Virus record (IMG/VR): IMGVR_UViG_3300025151_000023
Coordinates: 1-64,000 of that record
Strand: one strand, 5' to 3'
DNA from: a virus
Length of the DNA: 64,000 nucleotides
In this document: one piece after another, positions 47,181 to 55,328 of the stretch
How the letters are laid out: each line of letters begins with the position of its first letter
Numbering within the stretch: position 1 is the first letter of the stretch
The notes under the pieces: generated by a model
Told to the model about the DNA's origin: nothing
Databases searched by the model: none
What the model saw: only the letters and a program-made list of their open reading frames with translations
Position numbers and translations under genes: made by a program

Positions 47181-48722
47181 CTATTTTTTGAAAGGATCTT
47201 GATACTCAGATTTGGTAAAGTCTTCGTCTTCTAATACCACGTTTAATGCTTCTGTTTGTGCCAATGCCCATGCTTCAAATTGTTTTGATTCGTCTTTATA
47301 TTTTCTTTTGTATTGTTTAGAAAGTTTGCCTTTTGCGATATCTTGACCTTTGATATTTTTGAATGCTTTCATATCTTCTGGTGCTTTTCTAACTTCATCT
47401 TTGTAATCATCATCTTGTGCAATACGTTTCATATCTTGTAGATATTTGTTTGCAAGTTTTATTGCTGTGCCTTTCAGTTGTTTAATTTCAGGATCTGGTT
47501 TGTAAAACAATTCTCCTTGACTTACTAATTGTGTATCCATGTCTGCCGCAAAGTTTGCCACTGCATCATCATCTGGATTTGTTGATAAAAATCTTGTAGC
47601 AATATCTCTCATAATAGTTGCTAATTTTAGATTAGTTTCTTTTTGTTGCCTTCTTAAATTGTTTTGAAAAGTGTCATATGAATCATCTTTTTTCAAAATT
47701 AGTTTGGATTTTGGATCATTCAAAAATTGATTTACTGCTGGTGCAAATCTTGCCGCTGTGCTAGATGTTGAAACATCGTCGTCATCCTTTTCGTCATCAT
47801 CTTTATATTCAGTAATAGGTAACAGTTTAAATGCATCAACTAATGCATCGTCGAAAGTTTCTTTAGTAAACATTTTTACCATTGCATTAATATTATCTTC
47901 CGATACTTCCTCAATTGGAGTGTTTAAAGATTCTACAGCAGTGTCATAACTTCTAACACCAGCTAGTTTATGCAGTGTTTTTTTAGCATCTAAGATTTTT
48001 GTATTTGCCGCTGTCAAATATGGTTGTGTATTTTCATCTACCATATTGTGTTTGATTGCATATTTTGTAAATGTTCTAAGTTTAGCCATTTCCTCAACTT
48101 TATTAATAATAGCTTCACCTATTTGATCGTATGGATTGCCACCTTTTGCTACGTGCATTTGCATGGCTCTTGCACCTGCTAGGTAGTTGTAAGGAAAACG
48201 GAATCGTTCACCATGTGCATTTTCGATAAAAATACAGTGTATGTTCCTAGAACGTGCTCCACTTACTGTTTCATCTACTGCTTTTGAATGACGTACAATC
48301 ATTCTAGTTTTGTCTAGTTTGTTATATGATGTTTTACTTGTTCCGTGCATGTTACTTTCCTGTACTGTATTTACTTGTGACATGAATTCAAAGTCTCCTT
48401 GCTCTAGATCTAATTTTTCCATGTCTTGTGGTTTAAATGTTAGGTTATGGGACACTGCAAATTCCTTCATTGCTCTAGCAAAATTGTACCATTCTTGCTC
48501 TTCGCTAGGATCAACACTGTCTGTTAAGTTTTTGTTGTATATTAATCTAAGTGTTTGTTCATCTAGTGCAATTGATACAGGATTACCCAGAAAATTAAAT
48601 TTAAAAAATCTAGCATCTTCGGGTGATGTAGTTACTGATGCTTCGTTATTCCCTAGTGTAATGTTTGAATACCGAGCTCGGATTTCATCAAATAAGTCTT
48701 TTGCTACTGCTTCTATGTCCAT
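47181..48722 (-). CDS. Probable virion protein (513 aa)
   Basis: This 513-residue protein has an N-terminal beta-rich region (RYSNITLGNNEASVTT) and a charged helical C-terminus with acidic stretch (YKDDDEKDDDDVSTS). No catalytic motif is seen. An AATAAATA box ends six bases before ATG 48722, as for the other late structural genes. Proteins of this type occur in marine T4-like virions. The exact position in the particle is unknown. Confidence 0.55.
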   Translation of the reverse strand: MDIEAVAKDLFDEIRARYSNITLGNNEASVTTSPEDARFFKFNFLGNPVSIALDEQTLRLIYNKNLTDSVDPSEEQEWYNFARAMKEFAVSHNLTFKPQDMEKLDLEQGDFEFMSQVNTVQESNMHGTSKTSYNKLDKTRMIVRHSKAVDETVSGARSRNIHCIFIENAHGERFRFPYNYLAGARAMQMHVAKGGNPYDQIGEAIINKVEEMAKLRTFTKYAIKHNMVDENTQPYLTAANTKILDAKKTLHKLAGVRSYDTAVESLNTPIEEVSEDNINAMVKMFTKETFDDALVDAFKLLPITEYKDDDEKDDDDVSTSSTAARFAPAVNQFLNDPKSKLILKKDDSYDTFQNNLRRQQKETNLKLATIMRDIATRFLSTNPDDDAVANFAADMDTQLVSQGELFYKPDPEIKQLKGTAIKLANKYLQDMKRIAQDDDYKDEVRKAPEDMKAFKNIKGQDIAKGKLSKQYKRKYKDESKQFEAWALAQTEALNVVLEDEDFTKSEYQDPFKK

Positions 48723-48731
48723 CTTGTGTAT

Positions 48732-49709
48732 TTATTCTATGCTGTGTTTTGATTTTTTACATATTGATAGTATCTTATTAGCTAAATTTTGTTCAAAATC
48801 ATCGTACAGTGTTCTCAGATGCCTTAATTTTGCTTGATTGTGTGCCAGTATTGTTTGTATGGCACTGTTATCAGCTGACTGGCTTAAAAAGTAATTTTTG
48901 AAGCTATTACAAGCTAATTGTATGCGTTTATTTGTGTTGGGTTCACTGTCGTATGACTCGTCAATATGTGGATGAAATGTTTTGAAGCCTAGCTGTCTTA
49001 ATTTTTTCAAATAATTTTGGCAACCGACCATTACAAATGGTATTCCTGCTCTTATAGGTTTAATTGTTTTTTCAGTGATAAAAAAGAAATCAGTTTCGGT
49101 TTCGGTTACTAATTCTATTTTACTACGTGAATATGCCGGAATCAAATCTGCATCTGCCCAATCGGTATTTGCACCTGTCTTTGTAAATTCCGCATGTTGA
49201 TGTTTGAAATAAGAATGTGGCACACTTTTCCTAAACATGTATTTGCTTAACTTATTGTAATTTGTGGATTCATCATACACAAAGTCGTTTGGATAATTGA
49301 ACATTTGCAAGTTTTCTAAAAGCCATTGCTCAACAACTTGCCTGTGAGGTCTGCTTTTTGACATCAAACAAGTCCAGTGTGTACCTTGTGCATTTGGTTG
49401 CAAAAAATCATCACCTAACCAAATAAATCTACTCCATGGTGAAGGAATGTGCCTGTTGTAGTTTAGATTTGTACCGTCGCCAATAATATAACAATCAGGG
49501 CTTTTTAGTAAGTGACTGACTCTACTGTTGTCTGTAGGTTGATGGACAATGTAAGTTACACCCTCGGTTTCATTGTTACGCATGTGCCAAAATATATTGG
49601 GCCAGCTGGCAACTATTACGTTGTATGGATTGGTTTCTGTGTTAAAATTTTTTATAAGGTCAGCGTCAATAAATCTACTGTTGAATTTATCACAACCAAC
49701 ACGAAACAT
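48732..49709 (-). CDS. GT10-like glycosyltransferase-type protein
   Basis: This 325-residue protein has DFFFITEKTIKPIRAGIPFVMVG, similar to the C-terminal motif of alpha-fucosyltransferases (GT10: TEKI..A...G.IPI), and YSRSKIELVTETE before it. The first half (PNIFWHMRNNETEGV) resembles the N-domain of exostosin-like enzymes. It lies between a virion gene and terminase, away from the glycan island, so it may glycosylate virion parts or be delivered with the late genes. The family is by motif only. Confidence 0.5.
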   Translation of the reverse strand: MFRVGCDKFNSRFIDADLIKNFNTETNPYNVIVASWPNIFWHMRNNETEGVTYIVHQPTDNSRVSHLLKSPDCYIIGDGTNLNYNRHIPSPWSRFIWLGDDFLQPNAQGTHWTCLMSKSRPHRQVVEQWLLENLQMFNYPNDFVYDESTNYNKLSKYMFRKSVPHSYFKHQHAEFTKTGANTDWADADLIPAYSRSKIELVTETETDFFFITEKTIKPIRAGIPFVMVGCQNYLKKLRQLGFKTFHPHIDESYDSEPNTNKRIQLACNSFKNYFLSQSADNSAIQTILAHNQAKLRHLRTLYDDFEQNLANKILSICKKSKHSIE

Positions 49710-51283
49710 TATGTGCTTGATATGAATATAGGCATAGGCATTGTCATTTCTGTATCAGAATCTCTTAGCCTTTCAAAGATTTTATCATCCCAAGTTGCTA
49801 CTGATACTGCCATTCTTACTACTAATAGTGTTGCCATCACAAGGTCATCATGTTCTCCTATTTTTGCACTAAAAGAATTGCCTGTTGCAACAAAATTTTT
49901 CAGTTCTGTAATTAAATTTTTAGATTTAACAGATAGACTGCCGCTCTCTAGCATCTGCTTAAATTTAGCACATGCGGCCATTTTTGAATTGTGTGTTGTG
50001 TTATAACCTTTGCGGAATCTACGCACATGTCCTTTTCTTACAGTTTCGCTCAATAAAACTCCAGGAATGTTTTCTTCGCCTATGTCAGCTATAGCTACTA
50101 AGCCAGCTTCACCTAGTGTGTTATTTTCAATTGAATAGTATATTTCATTTTGAACGCCAACTGTGTTAGCAATTTGTTCTAGTATTTGCTTTAGTATCCT
50201 AACTTGACCTTGTATAGGTGTTGCATTGTGTTGCCATTCGGCTACTTGTGTCATCTCTGGCATTTGATACACTTGTATCGCGGCATAGTCGCCACCAGTA
50301 CCCAGTGATGGATCTAATCCTACTAGATATGCTTTTCCTTTTTTAACAGTATCATACCATCGAACGTGACCATGTCTTTGCACCGGTTCAATACCTTCAA
50401 GTTCTGCCAGTTTGATTGGCTTAATTAAAGTTTCGTCGTAGATTAGAAATTCACAATCATGCTCACGTCTAAAACGTTCTTCGCCAATTCTTGCACGTTC
50501 TTCTTTTGCCCATTCTTCAGTTCTATCAGGATGTTCTCTCCACGAAGCATGAAAGGCCGCGAATCCATTTTTTCCTACTGGTAGTTCATTGCCATAGGCA
50601 TCTTGCTTTTTGTTTGCTTCTTTCCATATTAGTGCAAATTGGTCTTCGTCTGAGTTTGGTGTTGACGTAATTATACACTTACCGCCTGTTGCTAGTGTGG
50701 GTGCTAGTGAAGTCCAGAATTCTCTGGCTTTGGAAGGTGGATTTACAAATGCAAACTCGTCACAATATATTACAGAAAGTGACATACCTCTTCCTGTGTT
50801 TTCGGTAGTTGTAGTTGCTTTTATTCTTGAGCCATTGTCAAATTCTAATGTGTTTCTGTTGTATGAGTAGGCACCAGCACGTAAAAAATCTGGTAAGTTC
50901 TCATAAACAAATCTCACTCTGTTCATGATGTCTTGTGCACCAGTAAATTTATGAGCCGCAATTAGTATTTGTGAATCAGGCACAAACATAGCATACCAAA
51001 TCAAGTAAGCTGATGCACATGTAGTTTTACCTGTTTGCCTTGGCAACATTGCGATTGAGAAACGATTGCGATGATAAGTTTCTACCAAACCTTTTTGGTA
51101 TTTGAACATTTCAAATTTCATTGAGCCTTTAGTAGGATGTTGTATCATGCAATAGTTTTGCATGAAGTACAATGGTCCAGTTTTAGGATTGATACACTTG
51201 TTTAGCTCAATAATTTGCTGTTCAGTATATTTTACTTTTGTGTGAGCTTTTTTGGTGAGATTGCCTTGTAAACTTTGTGCCAT
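49709..51283 (-). CDS. gp17: Terminase large subunit (gp17)
   Basis: This 524-residue packaging motor has Walker A PRQTGKT (81-87), VIYCDEFAF (Walker B, about 171-179), a nuclease domain with LVGLDPSLGTGGDYAAI and a further metal-binding stretch with KIGEHDDLVMATLL. It cuts concatemer DNA and pumps it into the prohead, working with gp16. A TGTAAATA late box ends five bases before the ATG at 51283. It is a full-length gp17 of the marine T4 type. Confidence 0.92.
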   Translation of the reverse strand: MAQSLQGNLTKKAHTKVKYTEQQIIELNKCINPKTGPLYFMQNYCMIQHPTKGSMKFEMFKYQKGLVETYHRNRFSIAMLPRQTGKTTCASAYLIWYAMFVPDSQILIAAHKFTGAQDIMNRVRFVYENLPDFLRAGAYSYNRNTLEFDNGSRIKATTTTENTGRGMSLSVIYCDEFAFVNPPSKAREFWTSLAPTLATGGKCIITSTPNSDEDQFALIWKEANKKQDAYGNELPVGKNGFAAFHASWREHPDRTEEWAKEERARIGEERFRREHDCEFLIYDETLIKPIKLAELEGIEPVQRHGHVRWYDTVKKGKAYLVGLDPSLGTGGDYAAIQVYQMPEMTQVAEWQHNATPIQGQVRILKQILEQIANTVGVQNEIYYSIENNTLGEAGLVAIADIGEENIPGVLLSETVRKGHVRRFRKGYNTTHNSKMAACAKFKQMLESGSLSVKSKNLITELKNFVATGNSFSAKIGEHDDLVMATLLVVRMAVSVATWDDKIFERLRDSDTEMTMPMPIFISST

Positions 51284-51306
51284 GCTAATATTTACAGTTT
51301 GTAATT

Positions 51307-51909
51307 TTAGTTTTTAGCTAATTGAGAACCAGCAGAACCTGACCAAGTTTCTGTACCTGTGCCTTTGCTGTGAATACCAATTTTATTTTTTTCATCTACT
51401 GGCATTTCGTATGGTTTGCCTGTTGCTTTCTCAGGAACTGGTCTTCCAGAATTTTTTCTATCAGTCATTAGTTCTTTAAACATAGTCATATTGTACTTGT
51501 CGCCAAATTTAACTTCTGGTTCGCCAGCATCTTTAAATTCTAAATCATTAAGTCTTGCTTCTTCAGGCATTTCAACTGGATCTTCAGTTTGATCCGTTGG
51601 CAGTTTTACCTTTAGATGATCTTGAGGTATACCAAATGTTTCTTGTAGCACTTGTTCTAATACTGCAAACTGCATAGGATAAGCCGCTTCAACATCATAT
51701 ATTGTAACTTCCTTGTTTTTCAGTCTTGGAAATTCATGTGGATGTTCTTGTATTGGTGTAGCGCCTACTTTTTTAACACTTAAAGTTTCATATTTGCCCA
51801 TTAAATCTTTAAGTTTTGCTTCAAATCCTTCTGGTAATTCGCCAGCTACTTTTATACGTGCCGCGTAGACTTTAGTTGCTTCTGCTAAAAATTCTTTGAA
51901 TGTTTTCAT
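51307..51909 (-). CDS. Head-associated protein (200 aa, MKTFKEFLAEA start)
   Basis: This 200-residue protein starts MKTFKEFLAEATKVYAARI, a start typical of T4-type head and core proteins (MKTF.EFL.EA). The rest is charged with a VEMPEEARLNDLEFK stretch and a Gly/Ser/Thr-rich tail. A GATAAATA late box precedes the ATG by six bases. It may be processed or packaged in the head; the exact T4 equivalent is not clear. Confidence 0.5.
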   Translation of the reverse strand: MKTFKEFLAEATKVYAARIKVAGELPEGFEAKLKDLMGKYETLSVKKVGATPIQEHPHEFPRLKNKEVTIYDVEAAYPMQFAVLEQVLQETFGIPQDHLKVKLPTDQTEDPVEMPEEARLNDLEFKDAGEPEVKFGDKYNMTMFKELMTDRKNSGRPVPEKATGKPYEMPVDEKNKIGIHSKGTGTETWSGSAGSQLAKN

Positions 51910-51914
51910 ACTTT

Positions 51915-52409
51915 TTATTTATCGTCTTTCGAATTAGCAAGTATCTGTTGTATCAGCTCGTTCCTGTCTGCTATCACTGATCCAGTACCTGTGACTACAT
52001 CTTCGTCTGGTTTATTGTTGTCTAATTTCATCTTTTTCAGCTGTAATTCTATCATTTTCAGCTTTTTATCAACTTTAGTATTTTTTGCACTTATGGCATT
52101 TTGCATCATAGACGACGCTACTTCTAGTATTCTACCTGCTAATCTAGGTTCTATGTTCATGCCCAAATCAATAAGATCTTTGTATGTTTGAAATGATTCA
52201 GTTGCATATTTGTCTATATCTGCATCGTCTTCTAAACCTTCAACTTGTGGCAAAGCAGAGTCTATTTTGTCTAAGCCTATTTTGGTTTTTATCAACGCAT
52301 CAGCTTCTTTGTCGTCTTTTACTTGTTGTTCGTCATTTAAGCTGTCCACCATTTGTTCTGGTGTGTTGTCAGAATCTAGCTCAAACATTTCTTCTAATTT
52401 TTTCGTCAT
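51915..52409 (-). CDS. gp16: Terminase small subunit (gp16)
   Basis: This 164-residue helical protein has the gp16 layout: a long acidic N-terminus, then a helical core (ESFQTYKDLIDLGMN, LAGRILEVASSMMQNAISAKN) and a C-terminal coil (KKLKMIELQLKKMKLD). It lies upstream of the small head gene and terminase large, the usual place for gp16. TTTAAATA ends seven bases before the ATG. It selects and positions DNA for gp17. Confidence 0.7.
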   Translation of the reverse strand: MTKKLEEMFELDSDNTPEQMVDSLNDEQQVKDDKEADALIKTKIGLDKIDSALPQVEGLEDDADIDKYATESFQTYKDLIDLGMNIEPRLAGRILEVASSMMQNAISAKNTKVDKKLKMIELQLKKMKLDNNKPDEDVVTGTGSVIADRNELIQQILANSKDDK

Positions 52410-52415
52410 CTACTT

Positions 52416-52835
52416 TTATTTAAAGATATCTGACTCTGTTATCACACGAAAGCGAATGCCTTTGCCTTTTGCCCATTTGTTTGCGGCTTCCCATTTTGCT
52501 CTGTTCACCACATAGGCCGCTTGGTTTTGTATATTCTTACCTACAGATTCTAACTTGGCTTGGTTGTTTGGCTTTACTTCAATTAGTTCACCTCTGCGTT
52601 TTCCTTTGCTTTGATACACAATAAAAAAGTCTGGCACATAGATTGTATTTTTACCAGTAAGCGGATGCCTATAAGGTATTTTAATAGACTCTGATGACCA
52701 ACCTATTATTGCTGGATTGTTATCACAAAAACGCATAAACGCCCACTCCCATGAAGAACGGTACTTTGGTGTTTTTTTGCCTATGTACTTGTCTACATTT
52801 TTTGGCTGGAACAGTCCTTGCGACCACCTGTTCAT
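52416..52835 (-). CDS. gp4: Head-completion nuclease-like protein (gp4)
   Basis: This 139-residue protein has YRSSWEWAFMRFCDNNPAIIGWSSE, YVPDFFIVYQSKGKRRGELIEVKPN and KGIRFRVITESDI, the TnsA-like nuclease layout of T4 gp4 (E..., PDF, E-V-K). gp4 completes the head by helping to trim or seal DNA after packaging. It lies between gp16 and a small structural protein. The PDF and EVK nuclease signatures are intact. Confidence 0.82.
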   Translation of the reverse strand: MNRWSQGLFQPKNVDKYIGKKTPKYRSSWEWAFMRFCDNNPAIIGWSSESIKIPYRHPLTGKNTIYVPDFFIVYQSKGKRRGELIEVKPNNQAKLESVGKNIQNQAAYVVNRAKWEAANKWAKGKGIRFRVITESDIFK

Positions 52836-52836
52836 G

Positions 52837-53244
52837 TTATGCCTTAATATTTCTATTGATATGATCTGCTGTATCTCTTGCCTGCTTGTAACCTAGCACA
52901 GATGTTTTGTATCGGTTTGCATTCAATATTTCAGCTACTAATTGAGAAAGCACTACTGGTGTTGCTTTGCCTAGTGTGTCTAGTACTTGGAAGATCGGAA
53001 CGTTGTCTGTCTTTGCCTGTTTGAGCAAAATGTATCCAATCGATTGAGCTGATTCTCTGGTGTATTCTTTGCCTTCAAAAAAGCCTACCACAGCATCATA
53101 TTCAGATGCACTAAATTCAACTCGCTCTTCCGATAGCCCTTCTAAAAATTGTACAATAGCTTTACTGTCAGTAGTCTTGCCTACTGCTAAATTGCTGAAT
53201 AAAGTTTTTCCTTCAGCTGATGATCCACTTGTTCCGTATGCCAT
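52837..53244 (-). CDS. Conserved virion protein (135 aa)
   Basis: This 135-residue protein has a glycine/serine-rich start (AYGTSGSSAEGKTLF) and a helical body (AQSIGYILLKQAKTDNVPIF). It is found between gp4 and a tail-tube-like gene in several marine T4-type phages, as judged by gene order. No catalytic motif. It overlaps the next gene at its start. Confidence 0.5.
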   Translation of the reverse strand: MAYGTSGSSAEGKTLFSNLAVGKTTDSKAIVQFLEGLSEERVEFSASEYDAVVGFFEGKEYTRESAQSIGYILLKQAKTDNVPIFQVLDTLGKATPVVLSQLVAEILNANRYKTSVLGYKQARDTADHINRNIKA

Positions 53245-54560
53245 TATTGTACCTCTAGTATTTTATTATATGTATCTTTGTCTACTGTGTAGTTTAAAAT
53301 TCCCTGTTGTGAAAGTGTTTGTGCTTTTGTTGGCGCATCTGTAAGGTATGCATTTTTTTCATTAGTTGTAAGTTTTGCCCATTCTGTTTCTACATTGTTT
53401 ACATCTAAATTTCTGTCTGTTTTAAATGAAATATATTTTGCGATTTTTGTTTTGGCAACTGTATTTGCAGTAATGTATTTTTTGGCCTGTGCTGGAGTAA
53501 GCACAACTTCATTGCCAACTGCTTTGAATTTTGTTCCTGTGCTTGCAGTAACTCTTGTAGCTTTGCTTTCTTTTACTTTATTAATGGTATTTTTCTTTCT
53601 AATGTTTTGAGGAAATATTACACCAGGTTTTGAAGTTGCACCTAAATTGTTGTAACCGCCTTTGATTGCATCTTTAGCCAATCCAATAATTTCTTCTTCT
53701 GCACCTCTTATACCACTTCCATTTTTAATTTTTTCATAGGCGCCTGCCGCTGTCAATGCCGCACCAAGCAAGTTGCCTTCTTGTAATAAACCAACTGATT
53801 GTGCCGCACCAGTAAGTATACCAAATACAGAATCGCCACCACTTCTATTTGGTGATGGGCTTTTGTCATAGTGGAATGTTGCAAAGCCTTCTGGGTCGGC
53901 ACCAACAGCTCCATTTTTAATTTTAACCCCAGAATAACTTACTGAAAATGTGTGAGAGTTTAGACCAGTGCCTGCGTCTTGTGCCATTGATCCGTTACTC
54001 CAATCATTAACTACAGGATTCATCATTTGATATTCTGTGAATCTTTTTCTGCCCATTTGGAAAATTGATATGCTATTAAAAAATTTATTGTGTTTGGCAA
54101 CATCTCTGCCCCATCTGCCAGCTTTACTAAAACCGTAACCTTGTCTGCTGTATCCTCCTTCTCCTATGTTTGGATCAACAATATAGTGTTGATAATATGA
54201 TTTAAACAATGATGTTGCAACGTCTCCCATATCATCGTGTAGTTCTATTCTTACTGGTTGATATGTGATACCTGTTTGTGAATAATTTTTATAGTTGTAT
54301 TGATTTTTAAGTTCAACGTTGAATTGGTATGCTGGTAAATCAGTGCTTTTTACGATCATGCCTAATTCAATTTTCTCACTGCCACCTAAAGCACTGCCTG
54401 ATGCAAATCCATTAACATTAAAGTTCACGTGATATAAAAACTGATTTTTTGGTTGTAGCCTGTGTAGATCATCAGTGTACAAACGAGCGGCATGTTGATA
54501 ATCTTTGAGGATATCGCCACCAACAAGTTGTTTAAGAAAATTAGAACGCCAGTTAGCCAT
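53244..54560 (-). CDS. Tail-tube-like virion protein (possible gp54 tube initiator)
   Basis: This 438-residue protein has LQPKNQFLYHVNFNVNG, then GMIVKSTDLPAYQFNVELKNQYNYKNYSQTG and ELHDDMGDVATSLF, resembling the tail tube protein gp19 in a longer form. T4 gp54, the baseplate-tube initiator, is a gp19 relative, so gp54 is a reasonable guess. The last 200 residues are extra. An AATAAATA box ends six bases before the ATG at 54560. A hairpin terminator lies just upstream (54580-54606). Confidence 0.55.
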   Translation of the reverse strand: MANWRSNFLKQLVGGDILKDYQHAARLYTDDLHRLQPKNQFLYHVNFNVNGFASGSALGGSEKIELGMIVKSTDLPAYQFNVELKNQYNYKNYSQTGITYQPVRIELHDDMGDVATSLFKSYYQHYIVDPNIGEGGYSRQGYGFSKAGRWGRDVAKHNKFFNSISIFQMGRKRFTEYQMMNPVVNDWSNGSMAQDAGTGLNSHTFSVSYSGVKIKNGAVGADPEGFATFHYDKSPSPNRSGGDSVFGILTGAAQSVGLLQEGNLLGAALTAAGAYEKIKNGSGIRGAEEEIIGLAKDAIKGGYNNLGATSKPGVIFPQNIRKKNTINKVKESKATRVTASTGTKFKAVGNEVVLTPAQAKKYITANTVAKTKIAKYISFKTDRNLDVNNVETEWAKLTTNEKNAYLTDAPTKAQTLSQQGILNYTVDKDTYNKILEVQ

Positions 54561-54579
54561 TTGTAATATTTATTGTCAT

Positions 54580-54606
54580 AAAAAAAGCGCCTATTAAGAC
54601 GCTTCT
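54580..54606 (-). terminator. Intrinsic terminator after gp19
   Basis: On the minus strand AAGCG (54600-54604) and CGCTT (54585-54589) form a stem with a 10-nt loop, followed by TTTTTTT. It lies 25 nt after the gp19 stop at 54630, so it ends the gp19 transcript before the gp54-like gene. Confidence 0.75.
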
Positions 54607-54629
54607 TTTAAAATTGGGAGGAATTAAAC

Positions 54630-55256
54630 TTAAATACCGCCGCCTGTAACTGCTGTATTAATTGTTCTAGCTACTGCTGAACCGATGCCTGTACCTCTTG
54701 GAGTTTGTATTGCATTGTCATATCTAATAGACATTGTAATTTGTACAGGATCTGATGTTGCGTAAGCTAATGTTCCATATTGAACGTTGTCTAAGTAACA
54801 ACCATATAGTTCATATGTTTCAAGTGTAGTTGGTGTATTAGCACCGTTACCACCATCAAGTATTTCAATTCTTGATGTAAATTTGTAATCACTGCCTGAA
54901 GCCGCACTTGATTGTTCAAAGAAATCAAATTGTTTCTGTAGTTGTTCGCCAGTAAGTTTAGTTACTTCGTTGTTAACATCATCTCTAACGTTCAGCGTGA
55001 TTGGTTCCCATGTGTGTTTACCAGCCATGTATACTCTTGAGTTGTATGCTTCAAGTGTAATTTGATCGAAAGTAATGTTTGGACGACTAACGTCTACTAC
55101 TTGTTTTGTTATTTCTGATCTAGGAGTAGATACACCAAAGTTTTCCAGAATCACTCTAAAGCGATACTGTAATTTTGGCATCAACAAACCTTGAGAGCCT
55201 GATGACTGATCACTCGCTAGTGGGACTGTAAATTTTGATAAAGTTGATACTGCCAT
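54630..55256 (-). CDS. gp19: Tail tube protein (gp19)
   Basis: This 208-residue protein has MPKLQYRFRVILENFG, then VDVSRPNITFDQITLEAYNSRVYMAGKHTW and YELYGCYLDNVQYG, all T4 gp19 hallmarks. It forms the hexameric rings of the inner tail tube. GGAG precedes the start, with an AGTAAATA late box 19 nt upstream. It is the direct neighbour of the sheath gene. The length is typical. Confidence 0.9.
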   Translation of the reverse strand: MAVSTLSKFTVPLASDQSSGSQGLLMPKLQYRFRVILENFGVSTPRSEITKQVVDVSRPNITFDQITLEAYNSRVYMAGKHTWEPITLNVRDDVNNEVTKLTGEQLQKQFDFFEQSSAASGSDYKFTSRIEILDGGNGANTPTTLETYELYGCYLDNVQYGTLAYATSDPVQITMSIRYDNAIQTPRGTGIGSAVARTINTAVTGGGI

Positions 55257-55328
55257 TTTATTCTCCTACTATGAATATTTACTATCCATAATTTTTTTGT
55301 TGTTTCAAAACCTTTAAAGGCTAAGCCC